Shown here piece by piece: positions 1 to 12,827 of a stretch of DNA of 64,000 nucleotides. Every line of letters starts with the position of its first letter. Position 1 is the stretch's first letter. The DNA lies in NCBI GenBank assembly GCA_009733575.1, contig ML769452.1, positions 62,001-126,000 on the forward strand. Direction: 5' to 3'. The notes under the pieces are model-generated. The model did no database searches. It was not told the origin of the DNA and worked only from the letters and a program-made list of their open reading frames with translations. The stretch is from Gymnopus androsaceus JB14. Taxonomy: Eukaryota > Basidiomycota > Agaricomycetes > Agaricales > Omphalotaceae. Position numbers and translations under genes: made by a program.

Positions 1-405
1 TCAATTGTGATTTAAGCATAGGCGAGAAAACGTTCCAATCAATGCGACTGAACGTAAGATCGTTCACATTGGAGAGCCGTTGAACGACACTGGCTGTAGC
101 AACATCTACCCCGTTCTCCATGGGCTATATACCTATACTCTTAAGTTCCAGGGACCGCACATACGACGCCAGACGGGATTGAGCATCGAAAGCTGCCACT
201 AGTCGTTCAGTAGTCTTCACATATCCATCTATGTCCGTGTCTCAGAAGGATCGAGAACTAATTGTCGAAAAATGCCACGCTGCGAAGAGTGGACCCAGGC
301 CCTTCCAACGAGCGCACATTCGAGAAGAGTAGCTCTATCAAAGCGAGAGTGAAGCTTGCCGATGATAGAGTCTACCAGTTCGTGAGGTAGTGGTGGTGGT
401 CGCAT
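1..405 (-). pseudogene. F-box protein relic, 5' part (runs off the window)
   Basis: The ATG at 405 opens a short frame with an F-box-like start (PHELVDSIIGKLHS, then CALVGRAWVHSSQRGIF). It closely resembles the F-box proteins starting at 4178 and 17420. The frame stops after 58 residues at 229. The next homologous stretch (TERL, then RLASYVRSLEL) continues in another frame, so a one-base change separates the two parts; that frame then stops near 132. F-box proteins usually recruit substrates to SCF ubiquitin ligases. The left window edge removes the 3' part. An upstream stretch at 425-465 carries repeated GCGCT/GCGCC motifs like those before the other F-box genes. It is probably a decayed paralogue, unless the frameshift is a sequence error. 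Confidence 0.6.
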
Positions 406-417
406 CGTGAAAAGCAA

Positions 418-1232
418 TCGGTTTTAGCGCCCAATCGACGCTTGTGAGCGCTTATTTACTTCTTGTCTTTCCCATATTTCTTCTCATCTCACGCCCTAGG
501 CCTAGGCGTCTACGCGCCGCTATAAACCACCTACTGGAGTACATTAGGCCTAATGCAGTCCCTGTTGGATTTGATTTTGCCGAGTGCCGTTGCTTGCCAC
601 GGCTTCCAATTGGAAATAAGTAATTACTGTATATAAGCCCGCCTGTAGTACATCGATCCCCCATCCGTTTGCCTCCCGACTCCACTACGAGGCTCAAACG
701 GAATATATCGTTTGACTCCCCCTTTTCTCGAGTGACGCCGTACCCGTGTATCCCAACAGTCCCCATCTCAGAGGCTGACGATACGATACGATAGAATCCT
801 TTTCTAAGTTTCTCAATTTTCGTCAACCTCTTAGAGGGATTGGTCACAACACTAGGAGTAAATATCAAAGCAGTTTCTACATCTCAACCAATCTGAAATA
901 AGTTAACCGTCGATGCCCTCCTCCCACTATATCTTGGTCCGGGAAACGTCTACTCCTCCTCCAGTGGCCTCTGCTATATCTTCAGCCTCGGGTTGGTTCC
1001 ATTTCCATATCTGCACGCCGAGAAAAGGCATGGCAGACTCTTTTATACCCGGAACAGTCGATTATCATCATCCTGCCAGCAATACTTGTTGTACTTTTAT
1101 CATTAGATTTATAATCATGTAGTGCAACTTAGCTCTGCTTGCTTGCGGCTAATAGTATTAGTACGAAAGGTCAAACCCAGCCTAACTAGCCTGCTTAGTT
1201 CCCAAGTAGAGTATAGCTCCGCACCTACTCTC
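418..1232. other. Intergenic stretch, no gene supported
   Basis: The only long open frame (minus, 452-868) has no ATG start and no recognisable domain. The stretch holds the F-box relic's upstream region and the 3' flank of the tRNA-synthetase gene. No RNA gene or repeat is evident. Confidence 0.5.
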
Positions 1233-2678
1233 TTACACCAACCCAACCCTCTCCCTAACCTCCCTCATAGTCACCTCCGGACCTCTCTCTGCCTTCTCCA
1301 CTCCTTCCCTCGCCACTCGTCTCAAATACACCTCTTCCCTACGAATCTTCTCATACTCTGCCCGAGGGCGCTTGAGCATCTCCTCTATAGCTTCGGCGAC
1401 ATCGGCTTTGAGAGCTCCGTGGTTTTTAGAGGCGTAGTGGGATGCTAGAGAGTATAGGGCCGCGTCCGAGTCATCTTTGTTTTCGCCTTGGGTAGTATAG
1501 GTATTGGTATTGATCTCGTTGCAAGCACGCAAAATCCTCAACAAATTCGCGGTCCCGGGTCTCCCCACTGGATCATAAGTAATCCCGGGAGTGGAATCAG
1601 TCACCGCAGAGCGGATTTTAGATGATATTTGGGAGAAGGAGTCGGTAAGGAGGATGCGAGATTGGGGGTCGGGAGTGGATTTGGACATTTTGGAGGTGGG
1701 GTCGCGTAGGGAGAGGATGCGGGAGATTGGGGCTGTAGGGAGGGGATTAGAGGAGTGCGGATGCAGGGAGAACAACCTCTGACTTCACTGTTAAGCTGAA
1801 CAGGCAAAGGAAACATTCGCTCCTTGCCTTTTCCTTTGAAAGTCCGATTAAACTGGTCTGCGATATCCCTACAGAGCTCGAGGTGTTGTGTTTGGTCGTC
1901 TCCTACGGGGACATGTGTGGCTCTACAATCGTTCAATACTCGTTCAAATACAACAGATCGAAAGAAATACGATTACAAACGTACTTGTACAACAAAATAT
2001 CCGCGGCCTGCAGAACTGGATACGTGAACAGACCGACGTTAAGCCCAGTCTCGTCGACTTGAGCATCTCCGAGGTTTTTAGACGCAGCAAGACGCGATTT
2101 CCAGGTCGTCATACGTCGGAGTTTGCCCATTGGCGTAAGACAGTTGAATATCCATGCCAGTTCCGTGTGGTTGGGGTTATGCTCCTGGAAAAAAAACAAC
2201 ACTCTTTGCGGGATCTATGCCAATTGATAATAACACTGCTAGCATATCTAGCTTTCGTTCAACTAATTCCGAGGGTGATTGGGGAAGCGTTATAGCGTGC
2301 CAGCCGACGATGGAAAAGAATAGTTGATTTTCAGGCTGGTTTTGAAGTCGAACCCAATTGGAGAGCGCGCCGAGGTAGTTGCCTAGCTGGGTGGAATTTG
2401 GGCTGAGTGAGCGAAGAGAAAAAGTACAGCGTATCTACACACATGAGGCACACCCGTTGGTTGGATTCCTGAAAGAATTACGCGTCCTCCACCCCCACCT
2501 CGTCCGGTTTTGGATAATTCATTCGAGATTCCATTTCGAGATGGAGTTTGCAGGGTGGATAACAATTCATGAGATTGAGATTGGGTTCGCAAGGATGTAG
2601 AAAAGAGGCAGCTGCGGAGGCGACATTTTTGGTTGGAGAAGGGATTCGCAGTGGCAGTCGGTTGGTGAGAAGAGACAT
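1233..2678 (-). CDS. MSW1: Mitochondrial tryptophanyl-tRNA synthetase
   Basis: Class I aminoacyl-tRNA synthetase that charges mitochondrial tRNA-Trp. The ATP-binding segment reads [10 protein letters not shown] and continues after an intron as [11 protein letters not shown] (HIGH-type signature). Then come [65 protein letters not shown] and, after a further intron, [12 protein letters not shown] with the KMSKS loop. Introns end precisely between conserved blocks, for example cacccag before CTAGGC. Two reading-frame problems exist. The ATG at 2678 gives a Ser/Leu/Arg-rich presequence plausible for mitochondrial import, but in a different frame from the SGIQPTG block. An eight-base A run on the plus strand at 2189-2196 must be one base shorter to join KSVVFF to QEHNPNHTE. 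The family is secure; whether the gene is broken is not. Confidence 0.85.
2189..2196 (-). other. Homopolymer frameshift site in MSW1
   Basis: Eight consecutive A on the plus strand. With seven, the frame passes straight from the Rossmann-fold block into [11 protein letters not shown]; with eight it stops within a few codons. Confidence 0.65.
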
Positions 2679-2872
2679 GGGTCAGAATCAAAGCTATTTT
2701 TTTAGCGCGCGTCTCGTTTACAAGTGGAACAAAGTGGAACAGTTCATAAGCTATAGCTATTACAATATAATGCTCTACTCAGCCTAGTACATATTATACT
2801 TTTACATCTACAGCCGGACGTACGCCCGCTCATCGTACGACGTACAGTCGACCCAGAATCAAAACCATCCTC

Positions 2873-4100
<1,228 letters not shown>

Positions 4101-4177
4101 TCTGAATCTGAAGCCACGATGGAAAGAAGAAAAAAAGCGCTCAAGCGCGCGTCAATAGTTTCTGGCCTTCCACCATC
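4101..4177. promoter_or_regulatory. Compact divergent promoter, DIM1 / F-box gene
   Basis: Only 77 bp separate the DIM1 start codon (minus, 4100) from the F-box start (plus, 4178). The interval contains AAGCGCTCAAGCGCGCGTC. GCGC-rich motifs of the same kind sit upstream of MSW1 (about 2700), TMA64 (17355-17373) and the AP-1 beta gene (about 36605-36635). The regulatory role is inferred from position and recurrence. Confidence 0.4.
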
Positions 4178-5523
4178 ATGATTGTACCCAACGAACTTGT
4201 AGACTGTATCCTCGAGAATCTCTACTTTGACAGAGATACTCTTTTCAACTGTGCGCTAGTTGGAAGAGCCTGGATTCGCTCCTCGCAGCGTGGCATTTTC
4301 CGAGAAATCGTTCTCGGACTACCCTCTCAGAATGAACCGTCAACCGAAAAGCTCACGGATGCATATCTAAAGGCCACTAGGCGTTTGGAGTCTTTGGATG
4401 CATTATTCTGCAAAAAGCCTTACCTGGCATCGTTTGTTCGGTCTCTGGAACTTCGATGGTTTCAACACCGCAAACTTGATGCGCCGCAACGTGCCCCGCC
4501 TGAAGTGGTATATACCGTCACAGCCAGCCTGGTGCGACGGCTCTCCGGCTTGAACAGTCTATCATTCTTGTCCGTAAACTGGGAGAGCTTGCCTCCTTTT
4601 CTGAAAGTAGCCTTGACTGATCTCTGTCTGGCTCGTTCAGAAATAACCCGATTCTCTGCTGTTGACTTTTTTGTTGGCACATGCGCCGATCTAGCATCTC
4701 TTCTGGTCCGTATGAAGGATTTGAAGATGTTGCATATCACCATGTCTTGCACGTATGCGTACGATTGCAAGAATCTCTGTTCAGAATTGGAGGCTAGTCA
4801 TCCGCCTCAAAGTATACAGCTTGATGAATTGCGGATCGGCAATCATTGCCATTTCGTAGATTGGTTCTCGCGAGATTCCTGCCCATTTGGATTCCATAAT
4901 CTAAAGTCGTTGGGGATCCCCAGCAACCTAGACAATATGATTTCACAGTACTTTGGCACCAGCCTTAAAGAGCTCACGTTGTATGATTATCCGTTCAATC
5001 CAGGTGTGCATGCTATGAAACTCCAATTTATCTCGCACTTTGAGTTAACTACTTATTGGATATTACTTTCGCAGCTTCCAGAATTTCGCAACTTAGATGC
5101 ATCTCCAGGGCCCCAAACCTACGCAGCTTGTCCTTGGGGCCTATACCCCAGGGCCAGAGGAGCTGGAATGACCACCCCGTTCAATGGATCGATACCCTAT
5201 TAAAGCCTCTCCTATCCCTGGAAGGAAATTTATCTCCCCTCCAACATTTGACTATCAGTCTATACCTTGAGAACACATTGGACTCTCATTATTTCAATAA
5301 ATGGTCTGCATTGGATACACTGCTTGGGAAGCCAGAGTTTGCTTCACTCGAAACAGTGGAGTTCAAACTAGCTCCAGCCCCGAAATATCCAAGTGTCCCC
5401 GATGGTGCTAGCAAGTTACTCGGTGGAAATCTTCCGTTTTTGGAGAGATCGGGGAAGCTGCACATAGTGGATGCTCAGATTGGATTGGGCTCTTTTCAGA
5501 CTGATGTTTTTTTATTGAGCTGA
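4178..5523 (+). CDS. F-box / LRR-like protein, two exons
   Basis: Predicted substrate-recruiting subunit of an SCF ubiquitin ligase. The first 45 residues form an F-box (PNELVDCILENLYFDRDTL, then CALVGRAWIRSSQRGIFREI). The rest is Leu-rich with irregular repeats (VRSLELRW, LNSLSFLSVNW, LKMLHITM, LKSLGIPSN, LKELTLYDY, LRSLSLGP), as usual for agaricomycete F-box proteins. An intron at 5004-5074 (GTGTGC...GCAG) joins NPG to the second exon and yields a complete 424-residue protein without indels. This is the only intact member of the family in the window; relics lie at 1-405, 17420-18718 and within 21664-21830. It is transcribed divergently from DIM1. The substrate is unknown. Confidence 0.75.
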
Positions 5524-6415
5524 GCACGATACCGGAACTGGAGCAAAATACTGTCACTGTCTCCTGTTACGCAGCTTTCCAGCTTTCAAAAACCGACCAT
5601 CATAGTCACTTGTATTTCTTTCCTTATCATCCGTTTTCTCTCAATTGAGCTGCGTCAGGCGCGCCGTCGAATTACTTACTTATCAAAGTCCTCTTCAATC
5701 GAATTATTATCGACCTAGTATGTACCAACCTCACCTCTTCAACTCCGTTTCCTACATGCTACCCCAATTTGTCACCCTGAATCCCGTATACTTACTGTAC
5801 TATCCGCCAAGTCCATCTTACCGTGTTTGAGCCTGTAAAACTGCTGCTGCAGTATGTAGATTTCCTCCGACATAATATCGGACTGACTTCCCCGATCTTC
5901 GAGCCTGTGATGCTTGCAAGTGGATTTTTTACTCACCTTTCAACAATACTCTGTGGACCCTTGAGGATATGTTGAAAATCGGACTCCTCACAGCGGATAA
6001 GGAAGATTCATTTTTCCCTTCTGAAGTTCTTATGAGGCTTGTCGCCACTGGCGAGATCAAAAGAGCGTCTGCTGGGTCTCATAACAATCATTACTCGTCA
6101 AAACGTTGGCATCTACTGTAAACCATGTACATGCTGCTCTTCTGACGCTACTCATACATACCCTGCGCTGGCTTTGGTGAGTGCTGAACGTTGAACATGC
6201 GATGTAGGTATGACTGATATTTTTCTCTGGTTTCGTTCGAAATAACGTTTCTCTTAGACTCAAGCATACCCCTCGTGCTCTTTCGAGTGAAAGCAACAAA
6301 GCTATGCATTTCGCAAAGTACAGTGCATTGAATTAAGAATCATGATACAGAAAATCTTCAATAATTGGAGTGTCTAGTCCGAGCGATTATTTGTGTCCAT
6401 AGAGTAGTACAGTCT
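5524..6415. other. Intergenic stretch without a supported gene
   Basis: About 890 bp between two converging genes. Short open frames only, none with a domain or ATG context I can support. No repeat or RNA gene seen. Confidence 0.5.
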
Positions 6416-9011
6416 TTAATCAGTCGAACCAAAGAATGAAATATTCCACTCTGTCCAAGTTTCACTAGGGTCCAAAATCAACGAAGGACTCAAAAATCCA
6501 GGCTGACTATCATCGACTTCCCCATGCCAACAATGCTTTTCGAAACATTGCTTGCACACATCAGGAATTTCCATTCCCAATCTTCCCAACGAACGTTGGA
6601 TAGCTCCACAGCGATACAAGTGGTCCAGTTTCGCGGCGAGCTGATTGTTGTCCTGGCTGTACAGCGTGAGGGTGTTGTTCCAGAGAAGACTTATCTGGGA
6701 GTTGTCAAAGTCCGTTCTTGATGACGGAAAGAAGAGTGAGCGAACAAGCTAAGATCACACAGCGACGTATACGTACCCTAGGACCGTGATGTTGCTGTAC
6801 TCGGTATACGGAGCGTCAGCAGCGTAACTGAAGAGAGAAAGATATCAGAGAGAGCAGGTAGTCGCATGCAAGAATGACGAACAGCATAAGAGGCACGTCG
6901 GTTTCGTCGCAGCCGTAGAAGACGGGGAACAAGGTGTGGATTCAGATTCAGCATCGTATAGACACTGGGAATCTTCGGGAAAGGCAATCCGAACGTCCTG
7001 GCCCTATTGCACAAGTGCGTTGTTAGTTATACTGGCGGTGGAGGAGATTAAACATATGTAGTATCTTACATATCCGCACTGTTATGTAGGCCTGTTCCAT
7101 TTGCCCATCCGGTCTAGAAGAGGTCCAAATTAGTGAAAATCAAAGTATACTGATGTAGTTGAGCTTACACTAAGCTCCGACCCTCCGGCATCGTTGACTA
7201 TAATGAAGTCGAGTCCACGAGCTTTTTGTAACAACGGCGGGAGAGGATTGGGCTACAATGAGGTAGGTACGATTATTACCGCCGTCAGAAGAGAAAATAC
7301 TGACCTGCCAGTATTCACTCCCGTCTACCAATAATATGTCCTTCTGAGATTGGAGACCAGTATCAGAATGTTCATACTGTGCGAAAGGGTTGGGCCAGTA
7401 CGCATCTGAGGTATGATTGTCAACAACTTTGGAGGAGGAAGCGAAAATCTAACATACACAAAGCCTCTGAGGTCGGCTCAGACGTTAGTCCGAGAAGTTG
7501 AAGGAGTTGCGGAAGTTCTTCAACGAAACCGATGAGTGAGTCTTCCGTGCGTAATTGCTCAATTACGTCTTCATTCGGTGGGTATGGAATCTTGTCGCGC
7601 CTCGCAAACTGCCCCACTGTACCGTTGGTCTGAGATTCGGTATACCCTGCAACAAACAATACAAGTGAGGACATTAACACAAAAGAGAGGACGGACAGGA
7701 CTTGCAAGTATTGACGGCGGTATCTGCTGAGCCGACGACAAAAGCTGCAGTGTCGAATCCATTCACACATGTGTTGTTGATCGGTTGTCCGTTCAGATAC
7801 TGAACACCAATGTACTGTATCGGGGTAAATGCCTGAGCACGGCCTTGCCAGCTTCCAAACTAGAAAGACGCACATAAGTCAGTACCAGCTACTTATGAAA
7901 TGTGAAAGGATAACTCGCCTCGAATGGATTTGCCTCGTATACCGTACCATTAAATTTGGCCTCTTGGGAGGGAATAAGAGTACCGTTGTAGGAAGCAGAT
8001 CCAGGTAGTCCCGCCGGAATCACTTCGTTTAACATTAAGATTGCCATTGGAGTGAGCGCCGATGAGAATCCAGGGAATGACTGGATATCACTCCACAAAC
8101 GAGAATATTGGTTGACCGAGCTATTCGCGATTTGAAGGGAGTGGAAATTGTCGCCCTGGTTGAAGAAAGTGGATGGTCAATGCTCAGAGCCCCTTAGTGT
8201 TTTTATTGAGAGATACACTCACAACTCCGAGAATATCCGTGATAGATATATTGAAGCCCTGTTGAGCTTTACCGGCGATTTCGTTGTATATTGATGTGTT
8301 TGCTGGAGGGGTATAATTGACCAGACCTTGCTGTAGACTTTCGTCCAGGGCCTGAAAGTCACTCATGGCAATGAGTCCCAAGGCAGTTCCTCCTCCGCTT
8401 ACTGTTGTACAAGTCAGATACGTTAGACGGGGAATAGTCAGAGAAGATGGTAGAAAGAGACGTACAGCCAGATACGTAGGTTGCCGCCTGAAGCAGTCCG
8501 CCGGTCCCTGCATTAACAGAATCCGCTGAGCGATTATCAAAGGCTCTGAGCATTCCGAACGCAGACATTTCGGCCCTCCTGAGGGTTTGTCAGAGAATGA
8601 AAGACTTTGAATTCCCCCGAATTCAGGAGAGACTCACGTTCCGCCTCCAGAAAGTGTGAACCCAATAATAGGAACCGCAGAGTCTTGAGTACCCAGAGCG
8701 CTGATATACGCGTCAATATCAAAGTCGGTGATGTTCACGTTCTTCAGGTATGACTGTAAACTATCAACGACCATCGGGGTGCGCAGAGTTCGCCATTCTG
8801 TTTCATTATCGGACAATCCATCGCTGGCAGGGCGAACAAATGTCACATTGGACGGGCACTAGTGAGAGAAGTCAGTGATCAGATGAGAGGGTGATTGGGT
8901 GTTCAGACGGACCTGGATGTACGTTGGTGTGTAATTACCAGTCAAGGATATACTGGCAGCGAGTTTGAAGGAGCTAAAGAGCAAAGTCAGGAAGATAGTT
9001 CTTACTGGCAT
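6416..9011 (-). CDS. Secreted phospholipase B / lysophospholipase
   Basis: Extracellular cPLA2-fold enzyme that removes fatty acids from (lyso)phospholipids. The ATG at 9011 gives a signal peptide (MPVRTIFLTLLFSSFKLAAS). Then come CPSNVTFVRPA, IGFTLSGGGT (oxyanion-loop glycines), GTGGLLQAATYVSG spliced to LSGGG (nucleophile Ser in GLSGG context), FGSWQGRAQAFTPIQYIG, LPYPPNED-like KIPYPPNEDVIEQL, LLVDGSEYWQPNPLPPLL (catalytic Asp), FYGCDETDVPLM, and a C-terminus with CGAIQRSLGRLG, EIPDVCKQCFEKHCW. At least ten short introns are needed. One frame break occurs at a run of four G on the plus strand (6924-6927); three would read LNPHLVP into VFYGCDETD. Many N-glycosylation sequons are visible. Family assignment is firm. 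Confidence 0.88.
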
Positions 9012-9203
9012 TGCGAATAGTGTTTTCGAGGGCGATATGTCAATGAGGACTGTTCGTCAAGATTCGTCCTTATAACATACATCAGAGACAAATGACGGCA
9101 TCGCTGGCTCATGAATGCGCATAAACTTGAGCGGCCTGTTTATCCGCCATCGACTGGCGCACCTGTGCCACCTACATAGAGCTCCAACTCTTGACGTAAA
9201 CCT

Positions 9204-9300
9204 CGTTCCCGCTTGTCTGTGGGTCGCATTATTCGCCGCATTTTACCGTACTACCGTCCTCACCATTGGAGCATCATAACGTTGGCTGTTGGCTGTCCGT
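9204..9300 (+). repeat. Direct repeat unit 1
   Basis: Begins CGTTCCCGCTTGTCTG and ends ATTGGAGCATCATAACGTTG followed by GCTGTTGGCTGTCCGT; both ends recur in the same order in unit 2. The middle is diverged. Confidence 0.6.
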
Positions 9301-9388
9301 CTGTAAGAGGAACTTTGACCGAAAATGCACTAGGTACAATGTATAGGCGCAGACAACAGTCGCTCTTACCGAAAATACTTGAACGAGT

Positions 9389-9508
9389 CGTTCCCGCTTG
9401 TCTGTCGGTCGGTCCCTGCTGAAATTAAGACGTCCTTCCGTCCTTCCTCCACGCCTTGAATGCAATGTCACTATTGGAGCATCATAGCGTTGGCTGTTGG
9501 CTGTCCGT
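9389..9508 (+). repeat. Direct repeat unit 2
   Basis: Same start and end as unit 1 (one substitution, AACG to AGCG, in the terminal 36 bases) with a longer, diverged centre. Confidence 0.6.
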
Positions 9509-10039
9509 CGTCCGATGCTGCACCATTCCCTCTCGTCTTCAAAAAGAAGAGGAGTGGATTTATCTTTTACCTCCGCCTTACAAGCTTCTTCTTCAACGAA
9601 CGACTTGTTCAATCGACTCGGTGAATTCAGACGAGGCCGACAACAGCAGCAGTAGGGGACCCCTTCTTTCGCCCGTGAATCGAATCGAATATCGTTCTTC
9701 ATGCCCGGCTGCGGTGACGAGAAGACGGGATATCTGGAAATAAGTTATAACATGGGATACTTGTTTCAAGGGGATTCGTAGTTTACTACTGAGCAACCTT
9801 GAAATGCCGCCGGCACTCTATCTCTCACTTAGCGAGAAACCCGATTTTTCAACACAGAACGATTCAGTTAGTATACCCACAGATAATTCAAGCCTGGACT
9901 GAAGATCGGGATTGTTCCTATTCAAATCACAAATCGTTCGTTGTCTAGGCCAACATCGAAGTCCTAGTCTCCTAGAAGGTACCCCTTGAGTGCGGAAAGC
10001 GTGTTACAACAGTTGAATCTGGCCACCGAACTAACTAAC

Positions 10040-10465
10040 ACATCCAAGGCACACCCCTCATAAAAAACCCCCCTTAATAATCGGCGACAAAGTTCCCTAT
10101 CCTACTTTGACCTCTGCATCTTCAACACACCCTTCCAAACCGCCGTCTATCGCACCGTTCCCTCCCACGCATCTGCATCTTCATGTTTCAATGTCACTTC
10201 GCTTGCATCTGGTCGCTCGGCCCAATATGCCCTTATGATCTGGTTTGTTCAATTGGATTATCGTTGGAAGGGCGGTATTTAGTAGGAGGAATCAGACGGT
10301 GCATGGGAATTCTATGGCAAAGGGAGTAGTGGCGATGTTGGAGAGGAATTGGAGGTGTTTCTCGGAGACTAATCAGGTCTGTCTCTCAATCTTATATCCT
10401 CCAGTTTAAACTTGAGGCTGGAAATTCGGAAAATCGAGCTACAGCTGGATGTTGATGATTGTCAA
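10040..10465 (+). pseudogene. DIM1 relic
   Basis: Decayed fragment of the DIM1 gene on the opposite strand to the full copy. Recognisable pieces in order, in changing frames: IIGDKVPY, YFDLCIFNTPF (degenerate NTPY motif), SRRNQTVHGN, AKGVVAMLERNW, CFSETNQ followed by a GTCTGT donor as in the parent gene. Then nucleotides match the parent's penultimate exon (GAAATTCGG, then TGGATGTTGATGATT). The catalytic tetrapeptide is lost and several frames are used, so this is a true relic. It abuts the broken HExxH gene copy immediately downstream. Confidence 0.65.
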
Positions 10466-10479
10466 TGTGACCCCTTCTA

Positions 10480-11186
10480 TGCTTCGACAAAATTGCAAGC
10501 GCGAAGCGATTCTAATTCGGCATCAGGTGCGTTCCTCTGTACTTGTAGTTGGTTTTGTTCCTGTCTTTTAACGAGATATCCATCCAGCATGTCGTCAATC
10601 TGGCTCGAGTCCTCACGCAAGATCCTTCATCACTAGAATCAACACGACACATACTCTTTCTCGTGGTTTTAATCATCCACGAAATCAGCCATTATCTCAG
10701 AAACATTCTCTATCCATCGACGTCGGAACCCTCAGGTTCACCTCTATCTCTCATTCCTCGTGCCTCTTAATTTGCGCCGCTTCACATTTGGACGAACCCA
10801 GACCCTCGAGATCAAGACAAACGGGGCTCGTTTCAGGGAGAAGCAGGTTACTAACTCGAAGAAGTGGTTTTCGGTGGCATTGTGGTCGTGGTACTCGATA
10901 GGGGCTCAAGCCTGCGACATGGTTTTGCTCTCCAAGTAAGGTTCTGTTCAGCTGACAAAATCCTTGATACTTTAGGTATACACGATCCGCAAGATTGCTT
11001 TGTTTTGCGCAGCGTATCCAGAAAATGATGTCTGCGTGAAAGGTGTCATCTTTCTATCATGCTTGAGAGAGTGATAGATGCGAATGATCCTGAAGGAGAC
11101 TTGATTTTCGGAAGAGAATTGGCCGCAAAAAAGACGTTGGTCCGTTCGGCCGCGATGGGGTTAGCGACTATGACGCTGACAACTGA
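10480..11186 (+). pseudogene. HExxH-motif protein, broken 5'-truncated copy
   Basis: Parallel to the copy at 12828-14399. It shows an intron (GTGCGTTCC...CCAG) followed by HVVNLARVL, LFLVVLIIHEISHYLRNILYP, then, in another frame, GEAGY, an in-frame stop TAA, LEEVVFGGIVVVVLDRG, IRKIAL and a final KDVGPFGRDGVSDYDADN before TGA. The first coding block (about 110 residues in the other copy) is missing; its place is taken by the DIM1 relic. Stops and frame changes make it non-functional as read. It lacks the MITE found in the other copy, so it shows the pre-insertion sequence. Confidence 0.6.
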
Positions 11187-11690
11187 CGACGACAACGATG
11201 GACAGCCTTTCAACGTTAATCAGCGCAAGCTCTTGTAAACTAATTTCTTTCTGTATCACAAAACTCGCTTTTCAACACTCATTCTTTATTTTCATCTCCC
11301 AACACCATAGTGCCACTGGACAAGCCATCTCAAATTGTCACACTGGAGCTTCCATAGCCGAGTGTTTTCTGTTTGTGTTCGTTTGTATTCAGGTTTTGCA
11401 CTGGTCTTTCTATCTTAAGTAGGAATATCAAGCTGCGGGATGAAAAGAGCTGCGAAGGAACGAACGCTACTATTGACAGCAGTACAGGACTCAATGAATA
11501 CACTACTGGGAACAACAAAAACCAGAAGACTACGGATACAATAATGCTGCATAATCGTTGAGATATCATGAAATTCATGAGTAAGGGGAATGTGACAACG
11601 AAACCTAATCATAAAATGTGAGCTTTGGAATAATGGTCGCGGATACAAGAGATCTGAAAACGCTTACGGGTCGTTGATATCGTTCACGCG
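11187..11690. other. Intergenic stretch, nothing supported
   Basis: About 500 bp of AT-rich sequence between a plus-strand relic and a minus-strand gene. No domain-bearing frame or repeat seen. Confidence 0.45.
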
Positions 11691-12149
11691 TCACCGTGGC
11701 TCATTCGGTGTGGTGGCAAACACCAGAGTACTCATAAACACAAGAGTCTCTGCAGCTTTCCGTGTCTCCCTTTCTGCTTTCAACGCCGTGCACCTCTCCT
11801 TGTGCCTGATCCAATTCGCTGCACCGTAATTGATTTTGTGGTCCAGAGCTCGACTTTGGCGGCATCCACGGCACACAACTTGTTTTTGTTGAACTGAACC
11901 GGTAAGAATGTCGCTGTCATTTTCCAACAGCGCTTTCCTTTGAGCGTCGTTCATTCGATTGGCTTTGGGAGGGTGACTCGAAGTACCACGAGTCCTACTA
12001 GTAGTTGGACTTGGGGCCTTCTTAAGAGACACCGAGGGAAGTTGCCCACAAGAGGAACGAACTTTTCTCGGACTCGGTAACGTGACGGTGTGGGTGCTGG
12101 AAGGCAGGGTGTGTCTGGATGCGGGGAGTCGAATAATGATCTTTGCCAT
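11691..12149 (-). CDS. Basidiomycete C-x2-C / HK-x2-C zinc-finger-like protein
   Basis: From the ATG at 12149 the frame gives 152 residues starting MAKIIIRLPAS. A basic Ser/Pro-rich region follows, then a motif around residues 75-120: RMNDAQRKALLENDSDIL, VVCRGCRQSRALDHK, then NWIRHKERC. CxxC followed by H-x3-C resembles a small zinc-binding module that I recall as frequent in uncharacterised agaricomycete proteins; its function is unknown. Another frame begins with ATG at 12363 and runs to VDTPP just before this start. One base added or removed near 12150 would fuse them into a longer protein of about 220 residues, so the start is uncertain. Confidence 0.5.
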   Translation of the reverse strand: MAKIIIRLPASRHTLPSSTHTVTLPSPRKVRSSCGQLPSVSLKKAPSPTTSRTRGTSSHPPKANRMNDAQRKALLENDSDILTGSVQQKQVVCRGCRQSRALDHKINYGAANWIRHKERCTALKAERETRKAAETLVFMSTLVFATTPNEPR

Positions 12150-12827
12150 CAGGAGGTGTATCGACAATGAAGGTGTAGAAGGGTAGGGAATCAAACAGCA
12201 CTGCAGAAAAGGGCGCAGCCTGGAGGGTGTGCCAGTGATGAACTGCAGAGGTTGGACGAGATTCGGAATAAAGTGCGTTGACTCTGTTGGCGCTGAATGT
12301 CAGTGGTCTTTTATAGAATTCCGAAGATACCAGATTGGGAGTACTTGGTTCAAGATATTTCATTGTCCTCCGACTAGGATTAGTCAGTCAAAGCTGGAGG
12401 CCACAACACCGCGGGATTATCCGATGGCCAGTAAGTACGTATACTGCGTAAGTATGAACTTTCCGCCTTGTGCTTGAGGTTCGCTAGGTAAGTGAGCGAA
12501 ATTTTTCATGGTAATCAGAACATACCTACTTGTCGAGCGAGATCAATGACTCTGGTTGGAAAGGAGTTAAGCCCACTGAATTCTTTTTGGTCGGCAATGC
12601 ATGCACGTAAGCGACAGTAAAACGAAATCACTGCCCTAAAGCCCTAAAGTCATCAATCAGGCCGCTGCTAAATAATAATAAATTGCTCTTACAGCTGTTT
12701 TAAAAAATCTGGATTTTTTGTACAGATAATGAGAAAATTAAGTAGTATGCGATCAATCTGAGATATCTTCTTCAGGCTCTTGCGCCCCTATTTGTTGTCT
12801 CTTGTTCGTCAATTTTCATCTTCTACG

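Larger units (their letters stand above)
9012..10039. other. Intergenic stretch with a diverged direct repeat
   Basis: Upstream flank of the phospholipase B gene, including a degenerate tandem duplication (units 9204-9300 and 9389-9508). No coding region is supported; open frames here are short and unlike any family I know. Confidence 0.5.

Noticed and set aside
452..868. Minus-strand open frame of 138 codons
   Set aside because: No ATG start, no domain, low resemblance to coding sequence.
2478..2678. Separate small gene at the MSW1 5' end
   Set aside because: The ATG frame looks like a mitochondrial presequence and abuts the synthetase block; a frame change is simpler than a second gene.
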